Assembly: GCA_948896875.1 (NCBI GenBank)
Contig: CAQUWW010000004.1
Span: 1 to 64,000 of the forward strand
DNA length: 64,000 bases
Origin: an uncultured Acetatifactor sp.
Lineage (GTDB): Bacteria; Bacillota; Clostridia; Lachnospirales; Lachnospiraceae
Direction of reading: 5' to 3'
Shown: in pieces, positions 17,716 through 28,760 of the stretch
Layout of the letters: each line of letters begins with the position of its first letter
Position numbering within the stretch: the first letter of the stretch is position 1
Position numbers and translations under genes: made by a program
The notes under the pieces: model-generated
What the model saw: only the letters and a program-made list of their open reading frames with translations
What the model was told of the DNA's origin: nothing
The model's database searches: none

Positions 17716-19515
17716 TTAATTTCCAAGTGCCGCCATATATGCATCATAACCGCGCTGATATGCGGCAATGTATTCCTCAACGCCCATATCTTTCAGTTTC
17801 TGAATATAAGCATCCCAATCCTTCTCGATATCCAGGCTGCCGTCGATGAACTGTACCTGGGCCTGGCTTACATAACCACCGATTGTCAGAGTGCCTTCAG
17901 TCACAATCCTGGCATCCTCACCCTCAAATGCAAGGTTTGGAACAAGGGTATCTACAGAAGGAGCGTACTGATCATACAGCTCCGCACACTGCTGGAACCA
18001 GTATTCGGTGGAGTGGTCGGGATCCTCGACACGTAGAGCAGCTCTATTATCAGCAGTGCCGCGCTGAATCATCGCATCCGGTGTATAGCGGTAATCCGCA
18101 TAGGTCTTGGACAAGCCGCCGTCTTTCACATAATCATAATCCTCAGGGATTTTATAAGTCTCATAGGTGGGAGTTCCTCCACCCAGAGAAATACCCTCGC
18201 TGGTATAATCCCAGCCGATACCCTGGGGACCGCCGCCGATATGACGAACCGCATCTTCAGAGCCCATGAAGTCGAACAACGCTACCACAATTTCAGGATA
18301 CTTACAGGTAGCAGAAACCACACCAATACAACCCTCAAAATAGGTCTGAAGACCACGTGCTGAATATCTGACGCCCTCAGGACCTGCAACGGGTGCCAGA
18401 ATCTCCCAATTCTGCCATTCGCCGTCTACCTGCTGCCAAAACTCAGAGTTCTCCACACCGCCGTTAGCGTAAACAGCCACCTTATTTACCTCTGTAGCAT
18501 CCATGGTAGCTGCGAACTGGGTGTTATCCTGCAGGAAAGTCTGATTGTCCAGAAGGCCTTCTTCAAAGAGTTTCCGCATGAAACGCAGACCTTCTCTGTA
18601 CTCATCCTTCATTACGGCATACTCGATCTTGCCGTTATTTACTACCATTCCGCCGGCCACGGTGGGATTGGTATTGCTCAGGGGATTGACGCACTGTGTA
18701 AAGGAGTTCATCATCCACACAGTAGGGTCGGTGGCCCAGCCGCCGATATACCCGGACATGGGAACCTCATCCGCGATACCGTTGCCGTTGGCATCCTGTT
18801 CCTTTACCATCTTCAGGAAGTTGTAAAGCTCTTCGGTGGTCTCAGGGTTCTTGCCGCCTAAGAATTTCTCAACCCAGGGCTTGTAGATATACATACGGTG
18901 CTGGTACATGCAGTGGAAGCATTCATTTAGACCGCCGTAAGTATAGATATGTCCATCGCCCATGACCAGATCGCCCTTTCTCATGGGGCTCTGTTCGTTC
19001 ATCCAGGTCCAGTTCTCCATTCCCTCAAGCATATCTTCCAGAGGAAGGATAAGGCCCTGAGAGCCATAGGAGAGTACTTCAGCCTTAGTCCAGCCGGTAC
19101 GCAGGAAGAAATCGGGCATGGAATCCTTATCTCCCATAATCAAATTAAGCTTTGTTATAGCCTCATCACCAGTCAAGTCGTACACATAATCCAGATGGAT
19201 ATTGGTCTGCTCTTCAATCCAGTCATTCACCCAGTTATCCTGGAAGCTTGTAACACTCTGGTCAGGATTGTTGACGAAGACGGTCAGGGTCAGCTTCTCC
19301 TTCAGCGGGAACACCACGTCCTTGGGTGAATCGAAGGCAAAGGGATCGGCTGAATCTCCGCCTCCGCTTGTGTCGTTACTTCCCGCGGCTGAATTTCCAG
19401 CCTCGGAACTTTGCTGATTACCTGCATCCGAGCCACAGCCGGCGAACAGGGTTGCTGTAAGTGTCAATACGGTAACGATTGACAGCATCTTTTGGAACAA
19501 TTTCTTCTTCCTCAT
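17716..19515 (-). CDS. Extracellular solute-binding lipoprotein, LplA-like (cassette A)
   Basis: Substrate receptor of the second sugar importer, 599 residues. The lipoprotein signal has lipobox LFAGC with lipidation at about C26; a Ser/Gly/Asn-rich tether precedes the receptor domain. Family features include DWIEEQTNIHLDYVYD, LILPLEDMLEGM and PMSGYIGGWATDPTVWMMN. SD AGAGGAGG precedes ATG 19515 on the minus strand. It is the last gene of a permease-permease-receptor operon. It is closely similar over its whole length to the receptor at 61560-63371, so the two cassettes are paralogues; the frameshifted receptor at 3697 is more distant. Confidence 0.93.
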   Translation of the reverse strand: MRKKKLFQKMLSIVTVLTLTATLFAGCGSDAGNQQSSEAGNSAAGSNDTSGGGDSADPFAFDSPKDVVFPLKEKLTLTVFVNNPDQSVTSFQDNWVNDWIEEQTNIHLDYVYDLTGDEAITKLNLIMGDKDSMPDFFLRTGWTKAEVLSYGSQGLILPLEDMLEGMENWTWMNEQSPMRKGDLVMGDGHIYTYGGLNECFHCMYQHRMYIYKPWVEKFLGGKNPETTEELYNFLKMVKEQDANGNGIADEVPMSGYIGGWATDPTVWMMNSFTQCVNPLSNTNPTVAGGMVVNNGKIEYAVMKDEYREGLRFMRKLFEEGLLDNQTFLQDNTQFAATMDATEVNKVAVYANGGVENSEFWQQVDGEWQNWEILAPVAGPEGVRYSARGLQTYFEGCIGVVSATCKYPEIVVALFDFMGSEDAVRHIGGGPQGIGWDYTSEGISLGGGTPTYETYKIPEDYDYVKDGGLSKTYADYRYTPDAMIQRGTADNRAALRVEDPDHSTEYWFQQCAELYDQYAPSVDTLVPNLAFEGEDARIVTEGTLTIGGYVSQAQVQFIDGSLDIEKDWDAYIQKLKDMGVEEYIAAYQRGYDAYMAALGN

Positions 19516-19643
19516 TTTTTTCCTCCTCTTTCTTAATATGTTTTTTTATTAAACGGACATCACAGGGAATATCCGGTTTAACCATTTTGCACTTTGATTT
19601 CCGAAGTAACAGCTTAGACAGATTAAATCGTTACTTTCTGGAA

Positions 19644-20534
19644 TCATCCCTTGACGGAACCGATCATGACGCCCTTTACAAAGTATTTCTGTACGAAAGG
19701 GTAAATAATCATCAACGGCAATGTACTGATAATAATGGTTCCGTATTTCAACATCTCGCTTAAATACTGGTTCTTCCGGATTGTCTCCGGGTCTATGTTG
19801 GACTGGTTCAGGTTCACCTGAGACAGCAGGAGAATTCTCCGAAGCACCAGCTGCAACGGATATTTGTCTTGGGAATTCAGGTAAATCATAGGATTAAAGT
19901 AAGAATTCCAAAGTCCTACTACCACCCACAGAGACAACACTGCAATGATGGGTGTGGACAGAGGAATTACGATTTTTGTGAAAAACCGAAAATCCGAGCA
20001 GCCGTCCATCTCCGCAGCTTCCTGTAACTCCTTCGGAATGGTATTTGCGAAGAAGGTGCGTGCTACGATGATGTTGTAAGCACTCACCGCACCCGGCAAC
20101 ACTACCGCCCACATGGTATCCATCATCTTTAAATTCTTGATCAGCAGATAGGTAGGAATCAAACCGCCGGAGAACATCATGGTAAACAGAATGATTACCG
20201 TGAAGATCTTCTTTCCCCGAAAGTCATCCCGGGAAAGAGGGTAAGCGGCAAACAGGGTCAGCACCATGCTGATGATTGTACCCACAAACGCATAGATGAT
20301 GGAATTCCGATATCCTGTCCAGATGCTCTGATATTTAAACACTGCCTTATAGCTCTGTAACGTGAGACCTACCGGAAAAAGCTTCACCTTACCGCTTACC
20401 AGCGCATCCCCGGAACTGAAGGAACAGCTGACAATGTAGATAAGCGGGTACAGGACTGCTATGAGAAGAGCAGTAAGCATGATATAATTAATAAAGTAGA
20501 CCACCTTATCCTGTGTAATTTTTTTACGTTTCAT
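19644..20534 (-). CDS. Carbohydrate ABC transporter permease, LplC/YtcP-like (cassette A)
   Basis: Second permease of the cassette, 296 residues with about six membrane helices. The ATPase-docking loop reads QEAAEMDGCSDFRFFTKIVIP and the C-terminus ends GVMIGSVKG. It is very similar to the partial permease at 63433-64000. SD AAAGGAG precedes ATG 20534 on the minus strand, 29 bp after the first permease. The 128-bp gap to the receptor gene holds an imperfect inverted repeat (19549-19581) that may set the receptor's higher expression. Confidence 0.92.
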   Translation of the reverse strand: MKRKKITQDKVVYFINYIMLTALLIAVLYPLIYIVSCSFSSGDALVSGKVKLFPVGLTLQSYKAVFKYQSIWTGYRNSIIYAFVGTIISMVLTLFAAYPLSRDDFRGKKIFTVIILFTMMFSGGLIPTYLLIKNLKMMDTMWAVVLPGAVSAYNIIVARTFFANTIPKELQEAAEMDGCSDFRFFTKIVIPLSTPIIAVLSLWVVVGLWNSYFNPMIYLNSQDKYPLQLVLRRILLLSQVNLNQSNIDPETIRKNQYLSEMLKYGTIIISTLPLMIIYPFVQKYFVKGVMIGSVKG

Positions 20535-20563
20535 ATATCCAACTCCTTTCCCACTCTGCAGAT

Positions 20564-21511
20564 TTACAGGAATCCTGTCCCGGAGAGCTTATCCGCAATC
20601 TTATTCGTGATCAGAATCAAAAGCAGACCAACCAGCGACTGGAAGAGACCGATCGCGGTAGAATACGGGAAATCCGGGAAAGTGGAGACCAGAGACACCT
20701 TATAGGAATAGGTGCTGATAACCTCCGACATTGCAATGTTGTTCTGGTTCTGCATTGCCAGAATCTTCTCATACCCGATATTCAGAGTACCGCCCATATT
20801 CAGAATCAGCATAATGATAGCGGTGGGAATGATGGCGGGAAGATCCACATACCAGATCCGCTGCAGCAACGTTGCGCCGTCAATGATAGCAGCCTCATGC
20901 TGCTCCTGGTCCACCCCGGCCAGAGCCGCCATATAGATGATGGCCCCGAAACCAATACCCTGCCAGACGCCGGACCACACATACAGAGATGAGAAATAAC
21001 CGGCGTTTCCCAGAACATTGATCCCAAAGTTGTTGAATAAGAAACTTCCGATGACACCTGAGCGGTTGTCAAATATCATGTTGATGATACCTACAAACAC
21101 AACGGTGGAAATAAAGTAAGGACAATAACTTATCATCTGGACACATTTCTTGTACGCCAGATTTTTGGCGTAGTTTAGAGAAATTGCCAGAATAATGGAA
21201 CAGGGCATGCTGACTAACATGGAATAGACGGAAAGCACGATCGTATTGCGCAAACATTCCCTGAAGTTATAGTTGCCAAAGAACCGGATAAAATTGTAGA
21301 AGCCATGATTGGGAGCCCAGGGACTGCCCCAGATACCAAGGCTTACCTTATAGTCCTTGAAGGCAAGTATGACTCCATACATTGGGGCATAGGCAAAGAT
21401 AAACAGCATGATGATTGGAAATGCAATCATTACATATAACTGCCAATGTCCGAGAAAATATTGACCAAAGGTCTTTCGATGTCCAGTCTGAATTTTCGTC
21501 TTTTTTGACAT
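20564..21511 (-). CDS. Carbohydrate ABC transporter permease, LplB/YteP-like (cassette A)
   Basis: First gene of the cassette A operon, 315 residues. Membrane helices start with LYVMIAFPIIMLFIFAYAPM; the docking loop reads HEAAIIDGATLLQRIWYVDLP. SD AAAGGAGTG precedes ATG 21511 on the minus strand. The 5' region up to 21660 should hold its promoter: TTGACG at 21627-21632 (minus strand) is a plausible -35 with a poor -10, and a TGTGCACA palindrome lies 53 bp before the start. No ATPase gene is present in the cassette. Confidence 0.92.
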   Translation of the reverse strand: MSKKTKIQTGHRKTFGQYFLGHWQLYVMIAFPIIMLFIFAYAPMYGVILAFKDYKVSLGIWGSPWAPNHGFYNFIRFFGNYNFRECLRNTIVLSVYSMLVSMPCSIILAISLNYAKNLAYKKCVQMISYCPYFISTVVFVGIINMIFDNRSGVIGSFLFNNFGINVLGNAGYFSSLYVWSGVWQGIGFGAIIYMAALAGVDQEQHEAAIIDGATLLQRIWYVDLPAIIPTAIIMLILNMGGTLNIGYEKILAMQNQNNIAMSEVISTYSYKVSLVSTFPDFPYSTAIGLFQSLVGLLLILITNKIADKLSGTGFL

Positions 21512-21563
21512 TTTCTGTTTTCACTCCTTTCTCTTTTTGCTTTCATCATAATTCAACTCTATC

Positions 21564-21575
21564 TTTGTGCACAAA
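21564..21575 (-). promoter_or_regulatory. 12-bp palindrome TTTGTGCACAAA upstream of cassette A
   Basis: Perfect palindrome between the putative promoter and the start of the first permease gene. Its TGTGCA core also occurs in two dyads upstream of the glycosidase gene of the related cassette near 61431-61500, so it may be an operator for a shared regulator. The link is inferred. Confidence 0.45.
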
Positions 21576-21659
21576 AAAAGTAAATATACACTTACCTTTT
21601 TTGTTATTCATTTCTTAATATGCCCGCGTCAAAAGTGGAGTTTATCGGCAATTTAGAGC

Positions 21660-21688
21660 TTGTGCTGTAAATCTGATTGTGGTATAAT
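21660..21688 (+). promoter_or_regulatory. SigA-type promoter of pyrG
   Basis: TTGTGC (21660-21665), 17-bp spacer and TATAAT (21683-21688). Transcription would begin near 21693-21696, giving a leader of about 155 nt before pyrG that contains an attenuator-like terminator. Confidence 0.8.
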
Positions 21689-21767
21689 CCTAACGTACAA
21701 TATCGCGTTCAGGGCAGGACATTTCCCTCGCGACAAGACAGAGAATTTAAAAGTGTATGAGACAAGG

Positions 21768-21801
21768 GTGTCTTCAAGGTATACTTGAAGACGCTTTTTT
21801 T
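21768..21801 (+). terminator. Leader terminator/attenuator upstream of pyrG
   Basis: An 11-bp stem (21768-21778 with 21784-21794, 5-nt loop, one G-T pair) is followed by seven T. It lies inside the leader between the promoter and the pyrG ribosome binding site, so read-through must be controlled. Family knowledge: Gram-positive pyrG genes are often controlled by leader termination that responds to CTP. The start region here does not read GGG, so the G-slippage version known from Bacillus is not evident. Confidence 0.8.
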
Positions 21802-21837
21802 CGTTCAGGGCTGTATTTGAATGTGTGCAAAGCATAA

Positions 21838-23469
<1,632 letters not shown>

Positions 23470-23615
23470 AAATTGCAGAAGCTAAAAACAAAATGGAATA
23501 AACAAAATAGGCAGGTAAATCAGAGTATAGGATAAAAAGAAATACGGAAACAGAAAATGAGAAATACAGATAATAAGCAAGAGACAGAAAAAACAGGAAA
23601 GGCAGGAGTAACGTC

Positions 23616-25034
23616 ATGAGCGTTCATGAAGAATGCGGAGTGTTTGGGCTGATCAGTCCCAAAACCGCCGATGTGGCAGGGGCGGCCTATTACGGATTAT
23701 ATGCTTTACAGCATCGGGGGCAGGAGAGCTGTGGAATCGTCGTCAATGATGACGGTATGTTTTCCTCCCATAAGGATCTGGGACTGGTCAGCGAAGTATT
23801 TACCTCGGATACCTTATCCCGTCTTCCCCGGGGGAATATGGCGGTAGGCCATGTCCGATACGGAACTACGGGCGGCACCAATCGGAGAAACTGCCAACCG
23901 ATTGAAGTAAACCATCAGAAAGGAAAGATGGCAATCGCCCACAACGGGAATCTCAGCAACGCTGCGGAACTTCGCAATGCGCTGGAATTGTCGGGAGCTA
24001 TTTTTCATACCACAAGCGATACGGAGACCATCGCTTATATTGTGACAAGAGAACGACTCAGGACGCCTTCTATCGAAGAGGCCCTCAGCGCCGCCATGAA
24101 TGTACTGGACGGCGCTTATTCTCTTATATTAATGTCTTCACAGAAGCTGATCTGTGCCAGAGATCCCTATGGATTCCGGCCCCTGTGTTATGGAAAGACA
24201 GCGGACGGAACGTATGTGGCGGCATCTGAAAGCTGTGCGCTGAAAGCGATTGGAGCGGAATTTATACGGGACCTGGAGCCGGGAGAAATCCTGGTGTTTG
24301 GTCCGGAGGGTATGGTTTCCCGCAGAGAGCACTGCGGCAGAAAGCAGAAAAAAAGCTGCATTTTCGAGTATATCTATTTTGCCAGACCGGATTCGGTTAT
24401 TGACGGGGTATCGGTCCATGGAGCAAGAATTCAGGCGGGAAAGATTCTGGCCAGAAAGCATCCTGTCCAGGCAGATATCGTGATCGGGGTACCGGATTCC
24501 GGTTTGGACGCCGCACTGGGATTCAGTATGGAATCCGGCATTCCCTATGGAATAGGATTGATTAAAAATAAATACATTGGCAGAACCTTTATTTCTCCCG
24601 GACAGAATGCCAGAATGGACCAGGTGAAGATTAAGCTCAGCACCATTGAAGAAAGTATCAGAGGAAAGAGAGTGGTTCTGATAGATGATTCCATTGTGAG
24701 AGGAACCACAAGCGGCCGCATTGTGAGATTGGTGCGGGAAGCCGGCGCCAGAGAAGTTCATATGCGGATTTCCTCCCCGCCCTTTCTGCATCCCTGCTAT
24801 TATGGGACGGACATTGATTCCCGGGAAAATCTGATTGCCTGTCATCACAGTGTGTCGGAGACGGCGGAAATAATCGGCGCGGACAGCCTGGGCTATCTGC
24901 CGGTATCGGAGCTGAGTTCTCTGATCGACAGCTGTGGATACTGCAGTGCCTGCTTTGACGGAGCCTATCCTACGGATATTCCCACTGATACCAGAAAGGA
25001 CAGATTTGAGCAGAAGCTGGGTAAAAATAATTAA
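23616..25034 (+). CDS. purF: Amidophosphoribosyltransferase
   Basis: First committed enzyme of purine synthesis, converting PRPP and glutamine to phosphoribosylamine. It starts MSVHEEC, so C7 becomes the N-terminal nucleophile after removal of a six-residue propeptide. The glutaminase domain (about 7-235) shows HNGNLSNA and the transferase domain shows the PRPP loop VVLIDDSIVRGTTSG. Cysteines in KSCIFEYIYF, LIACHHS and DSCGYCSAC match the 4Fe-4S ligands of the Bacillus-type enzyme. The rest of the pur pathway is not in the window, so purF stands apart from a pur operon here. Confidence 0.97.
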   Translation: MSVHEECGVFGLISPKTADVAGAAYYGLYALQHRGQESCGIVVNDDGMFSSHKDLGLVSEVFTSDTLSRLPRGNMAVGHVRYGTTGGTNRRNCQPIEVNHQKGKMAIAHNGNLSNAAELRNALELSGAIFHTTSDTETIAYIVTRERLRTPSIEEALSAAMNVLDGAYSLILMSSQKLICARDPYGFRPLCYGKTADGTYVAASESCALKAIGAEFIRDLEPGEILVFGPEGMVSRREHCGRKQKKSCIFEYIYFARPDSVIDGVSVHGARIQAGKILARKHPVQADIVIGVPDSGLDAALGFSMESGIPYGIGLIKNKYIGRTFISPGQNARMDQVKIKLSTIEESIRGKRVVLIDDSIVRGTTSGRIVRLVREAGAREVHMRISSPPFLHPCYYGTDIDSRENLIACHHSVSETAEIIGADSLGYLPVSELSSLIDSCGYCSACFDGAYPTDIPTDTRKDRFEQKLGKNN

Positions 25035-25045
25035 CGGAACATGCC

Positions 25046-25074
25046 TTGGTTAATTGGAAGAAATATGGTAGAAT
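25046..25074 (+). promoter_or_regulatory. Promoter of the AI-2E family gene
   Basis: TTGGTT (25046-25051), 17-bp spacer and TAGAAT (25069-25074). It would give a leader of about 150 nt that contains a short GGGCA/TGCCC pairing (25084-25100) and a perfect 12-bp hairpin at 25146-25180. Confidence 0.6.
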
Positions 25075-25145
25075 ATGCGCAAAGGGCAGAGTCAAGTGCC
25101 CGAAGAAGCAGCTGCCGTGCCTGCACGAGCAGATGATTATTCATG

Positions 25146-25180
25146 ACAATAGAATCCTCGCAGAGCGTGGATTCTATTGT
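25146..25180 (+). repeat. Perfect 12-bp inverted repeat in the leader before the AI-2E family gene
   Basis: Arms ACAATAGAATCC (25146-25157) and GGATTCTATTGT (25169-25180) with an 11-nt loop. ACGGGGATTT follows, so it is only weakly terminator-like. The AATAGAATC/GATTCTAT core recurs in the inverted repeat at 28761-28842, which suggests a small family of intergenic hairpins. Confidence 0.7.
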
Positions 25181-25228
25181 ACGGGGATTTGACGAGCGAA
25201 GCGAACCCGGAACCCGAGGTATATAAAC

Positions 25229-26551
25229 ATGGAGAAAAAGGAAATGCAGCAGGTTGCAGAAGTGGAAAAAAAGACTGAAAGGATATGGAAAAGGAAGCAC
25301 TGGCATCCGGTTCTATCAGGATTTCTGATTCTGGCGATGGCGATTTCCTTTTTCTTTTTATTGTTCCGGTTTGAAGATTTATGTGCAAAGGCAGGTGTCT
25401 TAACTTCTATTCTGATGCCATTTATTTATGGTGGTGTGATGGCATACATGCTGAGAATGCCATGTAACTTTTTTGAAAAATACCTGGAAAAATGGCTTTC
25501 GAAAAAACTGAAAAAGAGAGCGGGAGGATTTGCCATATTGCTGAGTCTGTTCTGTGCGGGACTGGTTCTGTATCTGCTGATCAGTATGGTGGTACCTCAG
25601 TTGGCGGCCAGCATTGCATCCATAGTCACACAATTGCCGGGGGCGGCTGAAAGGGCATCAAAGTGGACAGAGGAATTGCTGGCGGATAATCCGGTGATGG
25701 AAAATTATCTGCAGACAGCCATGGAAGCAATCAATGAGAAGATTGAGGCCTGGGCAAGCAAAGACCTTCTTCCTGTGCTGATGAGTATGGTAGGAGGATT
25801 CGCCGGTACAGTTTCCACAGTTGTCACTTTTTTATTCAATATCTGTATCGGAATGGTGGTATGTATTTATGTGCTTGGCTCGAGGAAGCTTTTTGCCAGA
25901 CAGGCCAAGGCTGTGGTCTACAGCATTTTCAAACCCAGGTGGGCGGATGCGATATTGAATGAAGTGAATTACGCGGATAAAATGTTTGTCGGCTTTTTCA
26001 GCGGGAAAATATTGGACAGCGCAATCATCGGCCTTATCTGTTACATAGTTTCTCTGATTTTAGGATTTCCCAATGCGATGCTGATCAGTGTCATTGTGGG
26101 GATCACCAATATCATCCCCTATTTTGGTCCCTGGATTGGAGCAGTTCCGTCGGCTCTGCTGATTTTGATTGTGGATCCCATAAAATGCATCTGGTTTTTG
26201 GTGTTTATAATCGTTCTGCAGCAGTTTGACGGCAATATTCTGGGTCCCCGCCTTCTGGCCAACAGCACAGGCCTGTCCGGTTTTTGGGTTCTTTTTTCTA
26301 TCACGGTGTTCGGCGGGGTATTTGGATTTGTAGGTATTTTAGTGGGTGTGCCGGTATTTGCCGTTATTTATGACCTGCTTCGGAAGCTGGTGGTGATGGG
26401 GCTTAGAAGAAATCATAAGCTGGAATTGCTGGGAGCCGGTGAGAAGGAAGAAAAACGGCAAGGCAGCCCGCAGGAGGAGCAACAAGGAGATCAACAGGAG
26501 CAGCAAGGCAACATGCGGGAAGGGCAGCAGGGCAAAAGTACAGATGTCTGA
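25229..26551 (+). CDS. AI-2E family transporter-like membrane protein
   Basis: Polytopic membrane protein of 440 residues in the family named after AI-2 exporter TqsA; most members have unknown cargo, and some act as antiporters. Visible segments: about eight membrane helices, the long soluble region between helices 3 and 4 (about residues 120-200) and the family signature near ITNIIPYFGPWIGAVPSALL. The C-terminal tail (about 405-440) is hydrophilic and repeats QQG/QQE units, which is not a usual family trait. GAGG lies 9 nt before ATG 25229. It is read from the promoter at 25046. Confidence 0.85.
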   Translation: MEKKEMQQVAEVEKKTERIWKRKHWHPVLSGFLILAMAISFFFLLFRFEDLCAKAGVLTSILMPFIYGGVMAYMLRMPCNFFEKYLEKWLSKKLKKRAGGFAILLSLFCAGLVLYLLISMVVPQLAASIASIVTQLPGAAERASKWTEELLADNPVMENYLQTAMEAINEKIEAWASKDLLPVLMSMVGGFAGTVSTVVTFLFNICIGMVVCIYVLGSRKLFARQAKAVVYSIFKPRWADAILNEVNYADKMFVGFFSGKILDSAIIGLICYIVSLILGFPNAMLISVIVGITNIIPYFGPWIGAVPSALLILIVDPIKCIWFLVFIIVLQQFDGNILGPRLLANSTGLSGFWVLFSITVFGGVFGFVGILVGVPVFAVIYDLLRKLVVMGLRRNHKLELLGAGEKEEKRQGSPQEEQQGDQQEQQGNMREGQQGKSTDV

Positions 26552-26615
26552 CATAGAATTCAAAGGTTTCAGAAGCAGGGTTCTGTGAATCCGAAAGGGC
26601 AGTCCGGGAGGAGCT

Positions 26616-27470
26616 ATGGAACAGAATATTTTAAAAAAGTTTGCGGCGCTGGATGCCGACGTCATTTGCCAATGCAAAACGATAACGCAGCCTCTGGGCT
26701 TTACCCCTTATTTTCACAATCATGACGGATGTGAGATATTGCTGATTCTGGGAGGTGTTCTGGATTTTTATACGGAATTCGGAGGAGCAAGACTGGAACG
26801 GGGCGACCTGGTTTGCATCAATGAATATGAATTCCATCGTGCGGATGTGGTGACGAAGGGACAATATGACCGTATCGTAATCAATGTCAGACATAATTAT
26901 CTTGCCCGGATTTCCACATCCAGAACAGATTTTACCGCATGTTTTCAGCAGAATCCACAGAATTCGATAAAAATGACACATTTGTCAGAAGAAAAAATCG
27001 CAGAGTTAAGCGGATATGCACAGGCGTTGCAGGAAAGCCTGACACAGGAGAAAATAGGAGATGAGCTTGTGTCCGATGCCTTGTTGAAACTGATTCTGGT
27101 GATGATTGTACGGCAGTTTCTGAAGCAGGAGATGTCGGAGAAAACGAATATTGTGCCATGGCTGGTAACAGAAACATTTAATTATATCGAGGATCATCTG
27201 TCAGAGGAAATTACTCTGAAGAAGCTGGAAGAGCATGTCCATCATAACGGTACCTATATAAGCAGGTGCTTTAAACAGATTACGGGCATTACACTTCAAC
27301 AGTTTATTATAGCAAAGAAGATTACGCTGTCCTGCAGATTACTTCGGGAGGGCCATGCGCCCTGTGATGTATGCTACATGACAGGGTTTAATAATTATTC
27401 TAATTATTCCAGAACATTCTCAAAGCAAATGGGAATCTCTCCTAAAAAATACCAGATGATTAACAGGTAA
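26616..27470 (+). CDS. AraC family transcriptional regulator
   Basis: Protein of 284 residues with an N-terminal cupin-type sensing domain (about residues 25-110; TPYFHNHDGCEILLIL is the metal or ligand-binding style motif) and two helix-turn-helix motifs at the C-terminus (about 185-284), ending MGISPKKYQMINR. SD GGGAGGAG precedes ATG 26616. It lies just upstream of three Gfo/Idh/MocA oxidoreductase genes on the same strand, which makes these its likely targets. The ligand is probably a sugar derivative; that is inferred from context. Confidence 0.9.
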   Translation: MEQNILKKFAALDADVICQCKTITQPLGFTPYFHNHDGCEILLILGGVLDFYTEFGGARLERGDLVCINEYEFHRADVVTKGQYDRIVINVRHNYLARISTSRTDFTACFQQNPQNSIKMTHLSEEKIAELSGYAQALQESLTQEKIGDELVSDALLKLILVMIVRQFLKQEMSEKTNIVPWLVTETFNYIEDHLSEEITLKKLEEHVHHNGTYISRCFKQITGITLQQFIIAKKITLSCRLLREGHAPCDVCYMTGFNNYSNYSRTFSKQMGISPKKYQMINR

Positions 27471-27510
27471 AAATCGCATTTCGCAAAGAAATTAGTCGTA
27501 TTTGGTGTAT

Positions 27511-27537
27511 TTGACATCAGAAAAAGGGTGGTAGAAT
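27511..27537 (+). promoter_or_regulatory. Possible promoter of the oxidoreductase operon
   Basis: TTGACA (27511-27516) and TAGAAT (27532-27537) with a short 15-bp spacer, 40 bp after the AraC gene. The short spacer is poor for an unassisted promoter and would fit activator dependence, for example by the adjacent AraC protein. Confidence 0.4.
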
Positions 27538-27666
27538 GAGAATATCAGGATACCGCTTTTTATTATGCACAGGCCCGTAGTGGAAAGTTTGTCGCTGGTG
27601 TGGTATGCGGGCCGAGCGGCGGGTAGTGGAGAGGGAAGCGGGGAAATGGAGGGAAGGACAGAGGAT

Positions 27667-28749
27667 ATGGAACAGAAAAAAGACGGAATGAACTACGCAC
27701 CAAAGGGAAGGCCGGCTCCGGTTGTTGCTCCGGGAGAATTCTGCATAGCGGCGATTGCACTGGATCACGGACACATTTACGGGATGTGCAACGGACTTAC
27801 GGAGGCGGGTGCGAAGGTAAAATGGGTTTATGATCCGGATGAGAAGAAAGTGGAAAACTTTATCAAGGCTTTTCCGGAAGCAAAGGCGGCGGCCAGCGAA
27901 GAGGAAATATTGAAGGACCCGGAAGTGAAGCTGGTATGCGGTGCGGCAGTGACCAGCAAACGTTGCGAGCTGGGACTGCGCGTCATGGCGGCAGGCAAGG
28001 ACTATTTCACAGATAAGGCGCCGCTGACTACCCTGGAGCAGCTGGAAGCGGCAAAGGAAATGGTAAAGCGCACCGGAAGGAAATACATGGTGTACTACAG
28101 TGAACGGATTCATGTGGAAGCAGCTGTTTTTGCAGGACAGCTGGTTGAGGAAGGCGCTATCGGAACCCCCATTCATGTGGACGGATTCGGACCTCACAGA
28201 GTAGGGAATCCGAAGAACAGACCGGATTGGTTCTTTGAAAAAGAGAAGTACGGCGGCATTTTATGTGATATCGGCAGCCACCAGATCGAACAGTTTTTGT
28301 TCTATTGCGGCGTGAAAGATGCGAAGGTGCAGTACAGCCAGGTGGGAAATTATGGCCATCCGGATTATCCGGAGCTGGAGGATTTCGGAGATGCGGTGCT
28401 GGTGGGCGATAATGGGACGACGCAGCATTTCAGAGTGGACTGGTTTACGCCGGACGGGCTTTCCACCTGGGGAGACGGACGGACCTTCATTCTGGGAACC
28501 GAAGGATATATAGAGCTGAGAAAATATGTGAATGTGGGAACCGGAGACGGAAGCAGCAATCATGTATTCCTTGTGAACAGGGAGGGAGAGCAGCATTTTG
28601 AAGTATCCGGAAAGGTGGGATATCCCTATTTCGGCCAGCTGATTTTAGACTGCATTAACCGGACGGAAAATGCCATGACGCAGGAGCATGCCTTCAAGGC
28701 GGCGGAGCTGTGTGTCAGAGCGGAGCTGCAGGCGGTTAAAGTAAAATAG
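27667..28749 (+). CDS. Gfo/Idh/MocA family oxidoreductase (first of three)
   Basis: NAD(P)-dependent sugar or inositol dehydrogenase-like protein of about 361 residues. It has an N-terminal Rossmann fold (AAIALDHGHIYGMCNGL rather than the usual GxGxxG), a DKAPLTTLEQL segment where many members have EKP, and a C-terminal alpha/beta domain with GILCDIGSHQIEQFLFY. In-frame starts occur at 27565, 27646 and 27667; 27667 (MEQKKDG) has AAGGA 8 nt upstream, and 27646 is also possible. Proteins of this branch often act on carbohydrate derivatives linked to the neighbouring AraC regulator. The substrate is unknown. Confidence 0.85.
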   Translation: MEQKKDGMNYAPKGRPAPVVAPGEFCIAAIALDHGHIYGMCNGLTEAGAKVKWVYDPDEKKVENFIKAFPEAKAAASEEEILKDPEVKLVCGAAVTSKRCELGLRVMAAGKDYFTDKAPLTTLEQLEAAKEMVKRTGRKYMVYYSERIHVEAAVFAGQLVEEGAIGTPIHVDGFGPHRVGNPKNRPDWFFEKEKYGGILCDIGSHQIEQFLFYCGVKDAKVQYSQVGNYGHPDYPELEDFGDAVLVGDNGTTQHFRVDWFTPDGLSTWGDGRTFILGTEGYIELRKYVNVGTGDGSSNHVFLVNREGEQHFEVSGKVGYPYFGQLILDCINRTENAMTQEHAFKAAELCVRAELQAVKVK

Positions 28750-28760
28750 ACAATAATATG

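Noticed and set aside
21689..21700. G-slippage start site for pyrG control
   Set aside because: The bases 5-12 nt after the -10 are CCTAACG, without the G run needed for that mechanism.
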